Shown here one piece after another: positions 21,511-31,466 of a stretch of 64,000 nt of DNA. Numbering within the stretch: position 1 is the first letter of the stretch; each line of letters begins with the position of its first letter. The stretch covers positions 7,359-71,358 of the forward strand of contig QANZ01038022.1 of assembly GCA_003254925.1 (NCBI GenBank), in the 5' to 3' direction. A program made the position numbers and the translations under genes. Source of the stretch: Chamaecrista fasciculata (taxonomy: Eukaryota > Streptophyta > Magnoliopsida > Fabales > Fabaceae). Below the pieces are notes generated by a model. It ran no database searches. It saw only the letters and a list, made by a program, of their open reading frames with translations, and was not told the DNA's origin.

Positions 21511-23580
21511 AAAATACATTTTTTTTTATTACATCAACAGAAATTAGAGGGGAATAAAAGAGTTTAACCCTAACATAACAGAAGGTGACGGAGCTAGCGT
21601 CATGAGGGTACTGTGGAAGTCCTTCAACGACATTGTATGACGACCGATCAGGAAGCCATCATGGAGCAGGCAACGAATGTCGTGGATGACCGGGAGAAGC
21701 AGAGCTCTAGGTCTGGCATGAAGTGATGTCAGATTGATCGTACCGGGCTTGTTGGACGCTATGATAATTCCTGTACTGTATTGATGCGCATGCTGCATAA
21801 GAATCTTCCTTAACACCGTGAGTGTAAACAGTTGACGGTCCAAATTCCGGTTATTAGATTGCTTCCCTAACAGACAGCAACGTCCTTGCACAAAAAACAA
21901 AAAGTAGACAAAGGAAATCCTCCTGATTTTCCTATCCAACAAAAAGATAATGGGGCCCTGGGTGTCAGAGATACGATAAGTCGTCCAAGTTTGTGTGGCG
22001 TATCTTTGTCGCTTCTCCAGGAGCAGATCATTCTTGTGAGTGACCGCATCCTTAAAGGAAGACCAGTAAGCTTGAGCTGTGCTGACAACATGGCAAGGGT
22101 TCGTTGGGGCACCTTCAAAGACGCATTTGTTCCTCGCTGTCCATATAAAGTATAAGATTATGAAGATAAAACCAATTGATTGCGCCAAATGGGATTCCTT
22201 TGTGCAGGAGTATTCCACCAGTAGCAGTAACCAGTCCTTGATATTCATAGCCTGAGAGATCGTAGGAAAAACCAGCGGCAAAGCCCCAAACCAAACAGCT
22301 TTCGAAAACGGACAGTAAAGAAAAAGATGCTCACTATCTTCACAATCATTATCACAAAAGACACATCCTCCTTGTAAAGGCAGGTGATGAAGCCTAAGGG
22401 AGGCAATGATAGGTAAAGCATTATTGTATAGCTTCCATACAAAGACAAGAAACTTCGAGGGAACCTTGATCTTCCAAAAGACCTCCCAACGGAGACGATG
22501 ATCTCCATTGGGTGTCAAGGTTGCTTGATTGGAGAGCAACCGGGAGTAGCCTGCAGCCACTGAGTAAACACCACTAGATGAACCAGTCCAGATAAGACGA
22601 TCAAGCCCATTGTGAAAAGCCAGAGGGGTATTGAGGATGTCATCCAACAGGGCCGGATCAAAGCATTGAAGAATCTTGTATCTGTCCCACCCCCCTTGAG
22701 GTGAAGTACGAAGATCACTAACAGACCGATACTCAGGAGGAGAAGAATGGAGGGGTTTCCACCAGAATTTAGATCCTAGAGGAATAAGAGATCCAGAGCC
22801 AACATTCCATTTGAGATTGTCCGTGATCAGCTTACTAGAAGAGGCAATACTTTTCCAGACTCGGGAAGGTTGGGTAGTATAGACCATATCATGTTGGAGG
22901 GAGCCGTGAAAATATTTCCCAATAACCCAACGGCTGCTCAGAGAATCCTGGTTATGAAAACAGTTCCAGAATTGTTTCGCGAGGAGCGCCTGGTTAACGA
23001 GGGCAAAACTTCTCAATCCTAAACCACCATGACTCTTAGGGCGGGCCAAATTCGTGAACGCCGAAAGATGCATTGCTGGCTTGTCATGCCGATATCCCCA
23101 AAAGAAGTTGGCCATAGTAGAATCAAACTTCCGGACCATATAATTTGGGAATTTGAAGATAGACATCTGATAGAGCGGGAGACTCTGGAGTATGGAAGAA
23201 GCCAGAGTGAGACGGCCTGCTTGAGAGAGAAGCTTTGATTTCCATCCCCAAAGCTTAGAGTTAAAACGATCAAGAAGTTCCTTAAAAAGGTCCGCAGTTG
23301 TTGACTGATGGTCTAGGGTAGAGCCCAGATATTTCCCTAGAGTAGGCGAGTAGGAGATGCCAAAGGTAGATGCTAACAGTTTCTTATGTAACCGAGGGAC
23401 CCCCGGAGAAAAGACAATCTTTGATTTAGTTCTATTGACTTCCTGTCCCGCCAGACTAGCATATAATCGCAGAGTTTCGGCAATCGCATTACACGAGGCT
23501 ACTGTCGGTTGGAAGAAGAGTACAATATCATCTGCATACATGAGGTGGGTGATTGGAGGACACCGATGGCCAAAATACAT
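21511..23580 (-). mobile_element. 5'-truncated LINE (non-LTR retrotransposon) with target-site duplication
   Basis: The insertion is flanked by AAAATACAT (21511-21519 and 23572-23580). On the minus strand it opens inside the reverse transcriptase domain, runs to a stop codon at 21544, and ends 17 bases later in a GATGTAATA plus A-tail (T-run at 21519-21527 on +). Truncation at the 5' end and an A-tail at the 3' end are the normal result of target-primed reverse transcription. The absence of stops over about 2 kb suggests a fairly recent insertion. Confidence 0.85.
21544..23580 (-). CDS. LINE ORF2 C-terminal part: RT palm end plus zf-RVT domain
   Basis: This is an open frame of 678 codons. 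The first residues come from the target duplication, not the element. The reverse transcriptase YADD catalytic motif (THLMYADDIVLFF, about residues 11-23) is followed by the thumb region (GWKSKLLSQAGRLTLASSIL) and FFWGYRHDK. A zf-RVT domain (WEVFWKIKVPSKFLVFVWKL, then CVFCDNDCEDSEHLFLYCPF) comes next. The endonuclease and most RT fingers/palm are missing by 5' truncation, so the product could not support transposition. The C-terminal 200 residues show no clear RNase H motifs. It is not expected to be a host gene. Confidence 0.85.
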   Translation of the reverse strand: MYFGHRCPPITHLMYADDIVLFFQPTVASCNAIAETLRLYASLAGQEVNRTKSKIVFSPGVPRLHKKLLASTFGISYSPTLGKYLGSTLDHQSTTADLFKELLDRFNSKLWGWKSKLLSQAGRLTLASSILQSLPLYQMSIFKFPNYMVRKFDSTMANFFWGYRHDKPAMHLSAFTNLARPKSHGGLGLRSFALVNQALLAKQFWNCFHNQDSLSSRWVIGKYFHGSLQHDMVYTTQPSRVWKSIASSSKLITDNLKWNVGSGSLIPLGSKFWWKPLHSSPPEYRSVSDLRTSPQGGWDRYKILQCFDPALLDDILNTPLAFHNGLDRLIWTGSSSGVYSVAAGYSRLLSNQATLTPNGDHRLRWEVFWKIKVPSKFLVFVWKLYNNALPIIASLRLHHLPLQGGCVFCDNDCEDSEHLFLYCPFSKAVWFGALPLVFPTISQAMNIKDWLLLLVEYSCTKESHLAQSIGFIFIILYFIWTARNKCVFEGAPTNPCHVVSTAQAYWSSFKDAVTHKNDLLLEKRQRYATQTWTTYRISDTQGPIIFLLDRKIRRISFVYFLFFVQGRCCLLGKQSNNRNLDRQLFTLTVLRKILMQHAHQYSTGIIIASNKPGTINLTSLHARPRALLLPVIHDIRCLLHDGFLIGRHTMSLKDFHSTLMTLAPSPSVMLGLNSFIPL

Positions 23581-23589
23581 TTTAAAATT

Positions 23590-24167
23590 GAAATAAATGA
23601 AGGTTTCATTTAATATAGTTCATCACTACATCCATCACCTAACGAGTCCTACGTGTTCAAACTTCAAAGAAACCATGATTAACATCCACTAATATGTTTC
23701 ATCAACATGCACCGATTATTATTATTAATTATTAATTATTAAAATAAAATAAATCCTTCATAATGCACCTTTTTCCTTTTTATTCTTCTTTTTTTTCCAT
23801 TTTGCTGCTAACATTTAGAAGAGAAGAGAAGAGAAGAGAAGAGAGGAGCGATCCGAGTCGCCGTCCTGCCTGTGTGTCTTTGTGCATCAGAAGGGACGAG
23901 CTTTATCGATTTCAGGAAAAACCCAATTTCAAAGCTTCCTTCTAATTTCTTATTTCGTTTTTGGTTTTGCTTTTTTAAATCTTCACAAGTGGTTTTTTTT
24001 TTTCCTTTTGTTTCATCATTGTTCAAATTTTTTTGTGGGGTTTTCAGCATTGCCTTCTTGTTTCTTTCTTCTTCCTGAAATCGGTGTTTCGTTCGTCCTC
24101 TTCGATTCTCTGCAAAATCCTCGTGGTAGATCTGACCAGGATCCTTCGTATTTCAGACACTGTTTGT
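23590..24167 (+). promoter_or_regulatory. Upstream region and 5' UTR of the Gag1-like gene
   Basis: The stretch contains a GAGAA pentamer run (about 23819-23843) and a T/C-rich leader with no long open frame in the right register. The leader probably starts near 23800 and runs to the ATG at 24168. Confidence 0.45.
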
Positions 24168-27100
24168 ATGGGGTATGTTTTCTGATTCCAACTATAGCTG
24201 GAGGGATTAAGCTTCTTTTTGCTGTTAGGAAGAGCGATTTCTGAATTTTTATGGTTCTAGAATCTAGAAAACTGATGAGAAATCTGTGTCCATGTTAGGA
24301 TCATACTTTCAGGGGGATAATATTATTAAAAAAAAACAAAACTTGATTTTTTTTTTTTAATGAAAATCTTAATATAAGGGTTCTATTGCACAAAATCAAA
24401 AGTTCATGGGCTCTTTTGTCATTTTTCAAAATTCAGAGAAGAGAGGAGTCTGGGTTTTGGTTCATTATCAGCCCAACCATGAAGTTGTAGAGAGGGAGTT
24501 GAGTTATTTTTTTGGATAAATTGGGAATTATGTAAGATTTTAAATTATTTGAAGGGCTAAACTTATATAAGGTTTCTTATATTTTTGCTATAAGATTCTC
24601 TGATAAAACGTGACAGAAAATATGTGCATGACCAATCATAATAGAGAGAGTATAAAGAAACGTTATGAGTGGAGAAATCTTATAACAAAGATATAAGGAA
24701 TCTTATCAAAATTCTTTTTTCTTATTTTTATGGTCTAGTTGACGTAACTAGAATACTCAGAGAAAGTGGAGAGGAAGAAAATATTTCTTTACTGTCTTTC
24801 AATCATGGTAGGTGTTTTTATATTGTAATCACTTGGTGAAAGCAAAGAGTGCGCCTGCCATATGCAATAAACTATCTTGATTACTGAGTTGTTAAAGATC
24901 ATCTTGTTCAAATAATAGTTCTATGGATATGTGTATCGATGCTTTGCTATTTTGCTTAAGGACCAGATTAGGCAATATATACATACACTGATACACATGA
25001 AGAACATTGTGATTACTGATTCATAACAGAAATTAGTGTTATTGTAACAGAGCAGTGGTTGTCTTTCATGCTATAAAAAGCCCCCATTAATCAGTAAGGT
25101 GGAATCAAAACGGTTTTCAAAACAAGGGGTGGGTGTGAAGAAATCCGATACGTCCGACAATTTCTGGACCACCAGCACGCATGATATGGACAATAGCGCT
25201 GTGCAGTCACAGGGAAGCATCTCATCAACCAGTGTAACAAACCAAGCCTCGGATACTCATGGTGGCTCTGGCAAAACAAGCAACGCCACTGAATTTGTAA
25301 ATCACGGTATCTTCATGTTTCTTTCATTTTTCAATGACATAAAGCATAAAGCATCCATTGCATATTTGTATGTTGATCGACACCTTTTCCGGTAAAATTG
25401 ATCCAACAAAATTGACTTTGAAATGTAAATTCTTTTGGCTGGGTTGTTTATCTGGAAGTATATGATGTTGCAGCCAAGTTATTAAATGTGGTTTGAGTTC
25501 CTCGGTGAGTTTAGATTTTGGTTATTGGTCTCGCTTTCTAGGTGTCTTCATTGCTTATGTATGCTCCCCTTTTGGGTAAATGGAGTCACATATGACACAC
25601 TTTTATGTTTTAGAATCAAATAATGTTTTATTTTTCTTGGCTTGAACAGCGCTGTTGTAATCCTTTTTACCACCGAATCAACTAGGTTGCCGACTAGGCT
25701 TCCTGCTTCATGGCCGTAAATTTTTTTTATCTCTTCAATTTATCTTGTGTTGGCTGTCTATGTTCCTCCTTAAGTGTAGTACATGACATTTTGCAAAATG
25801 AGGTATTGATAGGATAATAAGTTTTTAAGCTTGCACAAAACTCTAATAATCAAAGAAAAAGGAAAAAAGAAAAACAATGAAAAAAATTGACTTTGAAATT
25901 GTGATTGCAGGTCTTATTCTCTGGAATCAAACTCGGCAACAGTGGGTAGGAAATAAAAAGCCTCAAATTCAAACGCAACAGCTGCGAGAACCTAAATTGA
26001 GGTAATTGAGTTGTTACTTGGTTGAGTTTTGACTGCAAATCTATCCATCCACAATCTTATGTTTACTTCTCCTTTTCTTAATCTTCTTGATCTTTGTACT
26101 GCATTCATTCTGGTTGAGCTTGAGGATCTGTGGTTGTATGTAATCCGTGCAATTAAAAAAAAACAAAAGAAAAGAAGAAATCTGTTCTCCATCTTCCTTT
26201 ATAAGTTCAAAGCTGAATGATTAGAAAGCTTCGAAGGGTAGTACTCTCAAAAGAACGACAATAGAGAAAAACGACTCCTATAAATTGAAGCCTTGGCATT
26301 TAAACTAGACTGTTGCAGCCATATAGTTTATGACTGCACTGTTATAAGGGGCTGAGCATATTTATAAATATGTTGGTTCTCCTTCCCTCTACTGGCATGC
26401 GAAGATCTTTTTCATGCTAGGAATATGCGAAATTGTGGTAGTGTGGTAAATAGGATACGTCTATGGCCGAAGAACGTCTTTTCTCTTTGAGAAAAACTAT
26501 ATTTTAGTCATAGACAGATAGAGTGACTCTCAATTTAGTCCTTCAAACATTATTATTGTCAATTCAGTTTCTCACATATAAAACTTCTTTCAATGTTACT
26601 CTTACAAGTTATACCCAAATTTCTTTCAATATTAGTGACTGAATCAATATAATATCACTTTCATTCTTAAATTTCTACATAAATACAAAATTCTTGAATT
26701 TATATTCTCTTAATGACATTGTAATGAATGTCATCTTTGAGAGAGTAATGAACTTTGAAGGATCAAATTACAAGTCACCCCATCTGTCGAGGACGAAAAT
26801 ATTGTTTTTCTCATTCTTTTTTTCTTTGTTTGTGTCAAAATTTATGGAAATTTGTTTCTTGTATGTTGTCAGCACTTATTGTCTGTGCGTTGGCATATGG
26901 CTTTGCAGTTGGAATGCAACATATGAAAGTTTACTTGGGAGCAGCAAACCATTCGCTCAGCCTATCCCTCTTCCTGTAAGCATCTAACTTCTGAAAGTGA
27001 ACTATCTTATTATCCCATTAAATTGGAATGATATTTTTTTTTATTTGACTAAAACCTTGTTTTGGTCCCTCACATATTAGTGTTTTCTCAATTTAGTCCT

Positions 27101-27640
27101 TTATAGATTCTTTTCTCAATTTGATCATTCACAAATTTTTTTCTTATCATTGTTAGTCCCTTTACCCATTATTTATTATATTAGTGATATATTATTGTTA
27201 ATTATAGACATAATATTGTTAATTAATGGCGTAATACTTTAACTGACACATAAGTGAATCTTATTTTCATATTGACAAAATTAATTTGTAAAAAGTTAGA
27301 AGTTTTAGGTAAAGTCTCAAAATATAAAAAATTACTTATAATGAATAATAAAGATAAATGCATTGGTGTGACAATTAACAAATTGTGTCATCAACTAATA
27401 GTATAATATCTTTAATAAACATTGTTAAATTATTAATTCAGTTAAAACCTAGATATAAGGGCTAACAATAAATTGTGAGGGACCAAATTGAGGTTTTAGT
27501 CCTTTTGATTTATATCATGCAGATCTGTAAGATAAGATTGTTTGTTTGTCTGATGGCTTGCTTTCTGTGTGTTAAATATTGATTAGGAAATGGTAGATTT
27601 TCTTGTGGATATCTGGGAACAGGAGGGCCTCTATGACTAA
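24168..27640 (+). CDS. Gag1-like clamp domain (DUF4050) protein
   Basis: Five coding exons: 24168-24172, 25095-25306, 25911-26001, 26909-26975 and 27587-27640. They join to 429 nt, giving 142 aa. Exon 1 holds only ATGGG before a GTATGT donor, and the phase fits exon 2 exactly (MGKVESKRFSKQG). Residues 1-70 are polar and serine-rich (SDNFWTTSTHDMDNS). The conserved domain starts at LILWNQTRQQWVG and continues through WNATYESLLGSSKPFAQPIP to the terminal EMVDFLVDIWEQEGLYD. This pattern is that of plant Gag1-like clamp proteins, whose function is poorly known; I infer none. All introns are GT-AG. Introns 1, 3 and 4 each hold an inverted-repeat element. Longer plant paralogues may use another first exon. 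Confidence 0.85.
24570..24715. mobile_element. Short inverted-repeat element in intron 1 of the Gag1-like gene
   Basis: 'ggtttcttatatttttgc' with 'tataagattctc' at the left pairs with 'agaaatcttataac' and 'gatataaggaatct' at the right, giving arms of about 30 bp around a 75-bp core. It is MITE-like. Confidence 0.5.
26493..26812. mobile_element. Inverted-repeat element in intron 3 of the Gag1-like gene
   Basis: The left arm 'actatattttagtcatagac' and the right arm 'tctgtcgaggacgaaaatat' are inverted copies, as are the inner 'ttagtccttcaaac' and 'ctttgaaggatcaaatt'. It ends about 97 bases before the exon 4 acceptor. Confidence 0.5.
27045..27515. mobile_element. Inverted-repeat element in intron 4 of the Gag1-like gene
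   Basis: 'actaaaaccttgttttggtc' with 'cctcacatattag' at the left is mirrored by 'aattgtgagggaccaaatt' and 'gaggttttagtcc' at the right. It ends about 70 bases before the exon 5 acceptor. It has no coding capacity. Confidence 0.5.
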
Positions 27641-28402
27641 GAGACACAGAATACTTGAATGAAAGGTTTTTGATTAGTTCCCTACTGAAATAATTTTAAT
27701 TCTTGCTTCTGTATTTGGAAGGAGAAGATTGAGGTTGTGCTGCATTTTGTAAATCAGATTGTAACGTTCTGTGAATGATATGATCAATGTACTTAACTTT
27801 TCATGCACTTGTTGTATTATATCTGATGTAACTTGTAAGCCACGGCAATGGCTGCCAGTAGTGTCTAAAGGGGCTAGTTTTTTGGTTTTTTGATTTTCAA
27901 AAACTATGATTTCGTCATAATACAATAATGATGAAGTTTTACTACCAACTGACCAAGTCGCATCTCAGACAAATTTTTCTTGTTGAGTCATTAATTAACT
28001 GCTTCATTTTAAATGCTGAGGGTAGAAACATGTAGAATTTTATCTAGTAAGTGGAAAAAATAAAATTTTGTGATTACTTATAAAATTGAGGTCTTTTTTC
28101 AAAGTGTAAGTTTAAGTGAATTGAGTGCAGATAAGGTATATCTTTAGGTCTAATGAACATTAATATAGAAAAATATAAATTGTTTACCAGCAAAGTTTTT
28201 ATATTTGCAGCGAAAATTGAACAATGCAACCTATGTAGCCTTTGTTTCTTGAGGTTAATGATCAAAATGGGTTGATTTGAGATTATTATATGACGAGCAG
28301 CTATGAGAAACATATCAGTTCAATTTGTAATTCTTCACCTGAATTTGTATGAAGAGCAGCTATAATAGTGAGGATGAAAGAAATAAGTCAATTTTTTTTT
28401 CT
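27641..28402. other. 3' flank of the Gag1-like gene and intergenic DNA
   Basis: The first 200 or so bases are probably the 3' UTR. No other gene is supported. Confidence 0.45.
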
Positions 28403-28580
28403 TTGAATTTGAACTAATTTTATATTAGTTGATCCTTGAATTTATACTAAACTAATATTGTTTGATTTTTGAATTTGAATTAATTTTATACTTTTGGTCT
28501 TTAAATTTATACTTTATTAAGACTATTTGGTTCTTGAATTCGAACTAATTTTATGATTTTTGGTTCCTGAATTCATACTT
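28403..28580. repeat. Three degenerate tandem units of about 66 bp
   Basis: Units beginning 'gaatttgaactaatttta' (28404), 'gaatttgaattaatttta' (28471) and 'gaattcgaactaatttta' (28536) follow each other at spacings of 67 and 65 bp. They lie about 400 bp upstream of the HSP20 start. Confidence 0.5.
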
Positions 28581-28894
28581 TCAGGGTCAGATCGATGATA
28601 ATTGCAATAATTTAAAGATCGAGTAATATATTTTAATTATTTAGGGACTGATTAGTTGATTTGATATAAGTTGATAGAGAAATAGTAAGTTTTGTGTTAA
28701 GCAAAAATTAAAAAAATATTTAACCATTAGATTAGATTAGATTAGATGAGTGGAAAGAAGAAAGAAATTCAATGATATGACGTGGCAGCTGGAGGTGCAA
28801 GTTTGATGTGGACGTGTGGAACACTCTGGTTTGTTCTTGACATGATGGAGAAAGAACAAGAAATGTGTGGAAGACTGACTATTCTGTGTGATTG

Positions 28895-28906
28895 CTATTT
28901 ATATAC
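28895..28906 (+). promoter_or_regulatory. Probable TATA box of the HSP20 gene
   Basis: CTATTTATATAC lies 80-91 bases upstream of the ATG at 28986. I found no canonical perfect heat-shock element (nGAAnnTTCn) in the 200 bases above it, only isolated GAA and TTC blocks. Confidence 0.45.
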
Positions 28907-28985
28907 ATGTAACATTAGAGTCTCACTTCAACATGAACGACCAAACAGAGTAAAATTGAATTGAAGAATAACTAGTAATATTAGC

Positions 28986-29752
28986 ATGGCAATGAGTGGG
29001 TTGGTATTGAAGCAATTGAGGCAAAGAGTGATAGGAGGATTAGGAGAAAGAAGCAGGGCTTTGAATTCACTGAATCATCATCGAAGCTATGCTAAGAAAT
29101 CCTATGAAGGCAACCAAATAGCAGTGTCTGAAGGCAAAAGATCGAGGTTGTTTCCTAGGAGACAACCAAGAGGATGGTTATGGAGGAATCGCGATCGTGC
29201 CCTTAATGGTATGCTATATTTTCTTTTAATCTTTTCTATCAATTTTAAATATCTTAAGTTAAATTATTTCAGATAAATTCTCCTTTAGTAAATAAGATGA
29301 ACAAACATAAAAATGACATAAAAATGGCAGAATTTGTACCATCAGGACTTGGGAATGCATTGATGCAAGCAACAGAGAACATAAACAGGCTATTTGAGAA
29401 CATGAATTACGTGACACCATGGTCACTAAGTGAGCGTGTGAAAGAGAAAGACGACCACTACAAAGTGCGTTATGACATGCCTGGCATTTCAAAAGAAGAC
29501 CTCAAAATCACCATTGATGATGGAGTTTTGAGCATAAAAGGAGAACACAAGGAAGAAAAGGAAGAGGAAAATGAAGATGATGAGTATTGGGTTTCTTCTA
29601 GTAGCTATGGATACTACAATACAAGTTTGGTTTTGCCAGATGATGCTAAGGCTGATGAAGTGAAAGCAGAGTTGAAAGATGGTGTGCTCACTATCACTAT
29701 TCCTAGAGATGAGAAGGCTAAAAAGGATGTCAAACATGTCACTGTCCATTGA
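28986..29752 (+). CDS. Mitochondrial-type small heat shock protein (HSP20, 26.5 kDa class)
   Basis: Exons 28986-29208 and 29331-29752 join through a split GAA codon to give 214 aa. Residues 1-75 are rich in Arg, Leu and Ser with almost no acidic residues in the first 30 (MAMSGLVLKQLRQRV), as expected for an organelle targeting presequence. FVPSGLGNALMQATENINRL (76-95) and PWSLSERVKEKDD lead into the alpha-crystallin domain at about 105-210. The domain includes YDMPGISKEDLKI, GVLSIKGEHKEE, an acidic loop, SYGYYNTSLVLPDDA and LKDGVLTITIPR. Such proteins are ATP-independent chaperones holding unfolding proteins. The sequence order is that of the 26.5 kDa organellar class; mitochondria are likelier than plastids by family precedent. 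The intron is short (122 nt). Confidence 0.9.
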
Positions 29753-30033
29753 TTATGATCTTGTGAATTTTTGTTGTGACTGTGAGGTTGGGTGGATTAG
29801 TGTGTGTGTCTTGTGAAAGTATGAACAATGTTTGTAATAAATAAGATAATTAAAAGTACTCTTCCAATCCCCAAATATCAAATTGTATTGTTCTACTATT
29901 TCAAGAATTACTCTCAATCATAGTTTTGTAAAAGCGCATCAAGATGGAGATTTTATCCTATGGAGCATGAAAGTTGTTGGTGAAGATTTAATTTTGTTTT
30001 TAAATAAATTTAAAAATACAAATATTAGATTAA
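29753..30033. other. HSP20 3' flank
   Basis: Contains the probable 3' UTR with AATAAATAAGATAAT near 29837. Nothing else is supported. Confidence 0.45.
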
Positions 30034-30042
30034 TTTTTTATT

Positions 30043-30474
30043 GACCAAAATGCACTTTTGGTCCCATAAATTTGTCAAAGGTTTCAATTTGGTCCCATAA
30101 CTTTGGCAAAGGTCTCAATTTGGTCTCATAACTTTTTTTGTTGCAATTTTGGTCCCATAACTTCTAAAAACGTCTCACCGTTGGTCCCAAGTTGATTTCC
30201 ATTCGTCATATAACTTCACCCATATTTTCCACGTCATCATCCAACTCAGTATGTCAGATCATCTTCAGCGGTAGATAATGGATGAAAATCAGTATTAGGA
30301 CCAACAGTGAGACGTTTTCAAAAGTTATGGGACCAAAATTGTAACAAAAAAATGTTATGGGACCAAATTGAGACCTTTTCCAAAGTTATAGGACCAAAAT
30401 TGCAACAAAAAAAGTTATGGAACCAAATTGAAACCTTTGCCAAAGTTATGGGACCAAAAGTGCACTTTAGCCTA
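30043..30474. mobile_element. Mutator-like inverted-repeat element (GGCTAAAGTGCAC family), copy 1
   Basis: TTTTTTATT flanks it on both sides (30034-30042 and 30475-30483), a perfect 9-bp duplication, although the sequence is low-complexity. The arms carry repeated 'ggtcccataactttggcaaa' units, inverted at the right. The ends read GACCAAAATGCAC and GTGCACTTTAGCCTA. The family recurs at 43249. Confidence 0.65.
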
Positions 30475-30483
30475 TTTTTTATT

Positions 30484-31463
30484 TCGTTTTTAAGGTTCAT
30501 TTATTGTTAATTTTATTTTTAGTTTCAAATTATATACAAGTACTAGTTTGATTAATCATTGTTTATGCATTTGTAATCAGATCAAATTGCTCATTGTCCA
30601 ATTTTGTTCAATTTCATTTTAATTCAGTTTGATTTAATTTAGTTAAATTAATTTAATTCGATTTTGAAAACCTTTATTTTAAAAAGAAGCAACCATGCAC
30701 ATCCACAAAGGTCATCAATCTCCATAGAACCATAACGAAGTACAACTATGCTGAGTCCATACTTGAAGAATTTATATGTAAAAGTTGTAAAGAAGTTTTT
30801 AACTTTAAAGTTGTAAAAAAGTTTTTGACTTTTTTGTTGTATACACCACTAGTATGAATCAAGTGAATGGAGGAAATAAGCATTTTAAAAAGTAAATGTA
30901 AAGTTTATGGGGTTACCATCAACTTAAAGTGTCTCTTAACCTTTTTTTTTTATGGTAAAATTTAATTTTTGTTTGAGCCCATCATAAGTTTTATAAAGGA
31001 TGTAAATTTTTATAAGGGTACTTCTAACATGTGCCCTTAGGCACATGTTAATGTTTCTTTTGATTAGTCAAGTGAGTTTTCAAACATTAAAAATTATCTT
31101 TTAAATAAATTTTCGTAAATTTCAAGATATGAGATATTCTATTAACCAATCATAATAAAACATTTGACCAAGGCTCATGTGAAGGGTGCCTATCATAATA
31201 AAACATTTCACTAACGCTCTTAGATTTTATCTTATCATGCAAAGGACGATCTTATCATGCAAAGGACGTTCTCCCTATTAGAGGGCATCTTATCAAGTGA
31301 CTCAGGCAAGTAGACAAAGCCTTAAGGTAGGGCACCTCCAATATTTTAAAAGCTCAACACTAAGATTTTAGAATAGAACTTCGAAATCCCAAATCCTACA
31401 ATTAAAATATCACAATCTCAGAAGATTTTCTCAAGTGCAAGTTTAGAGATCCTTCAGAGAATC
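30484..31463. other. Intergenic DNA without recognised genes
   Basis: AT-rich, with a short direct duplication ('ttatcatgcaaaggacg' twice near 31234-31268). No gene is supported. Confidence 0.4.
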
Positions 31464-31466
31464 ATA

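Noticed and set aside
21867-22155. Extra frames on both strands within the LINE
   Set aside because: Shadows of the 678-codon LINE frame.
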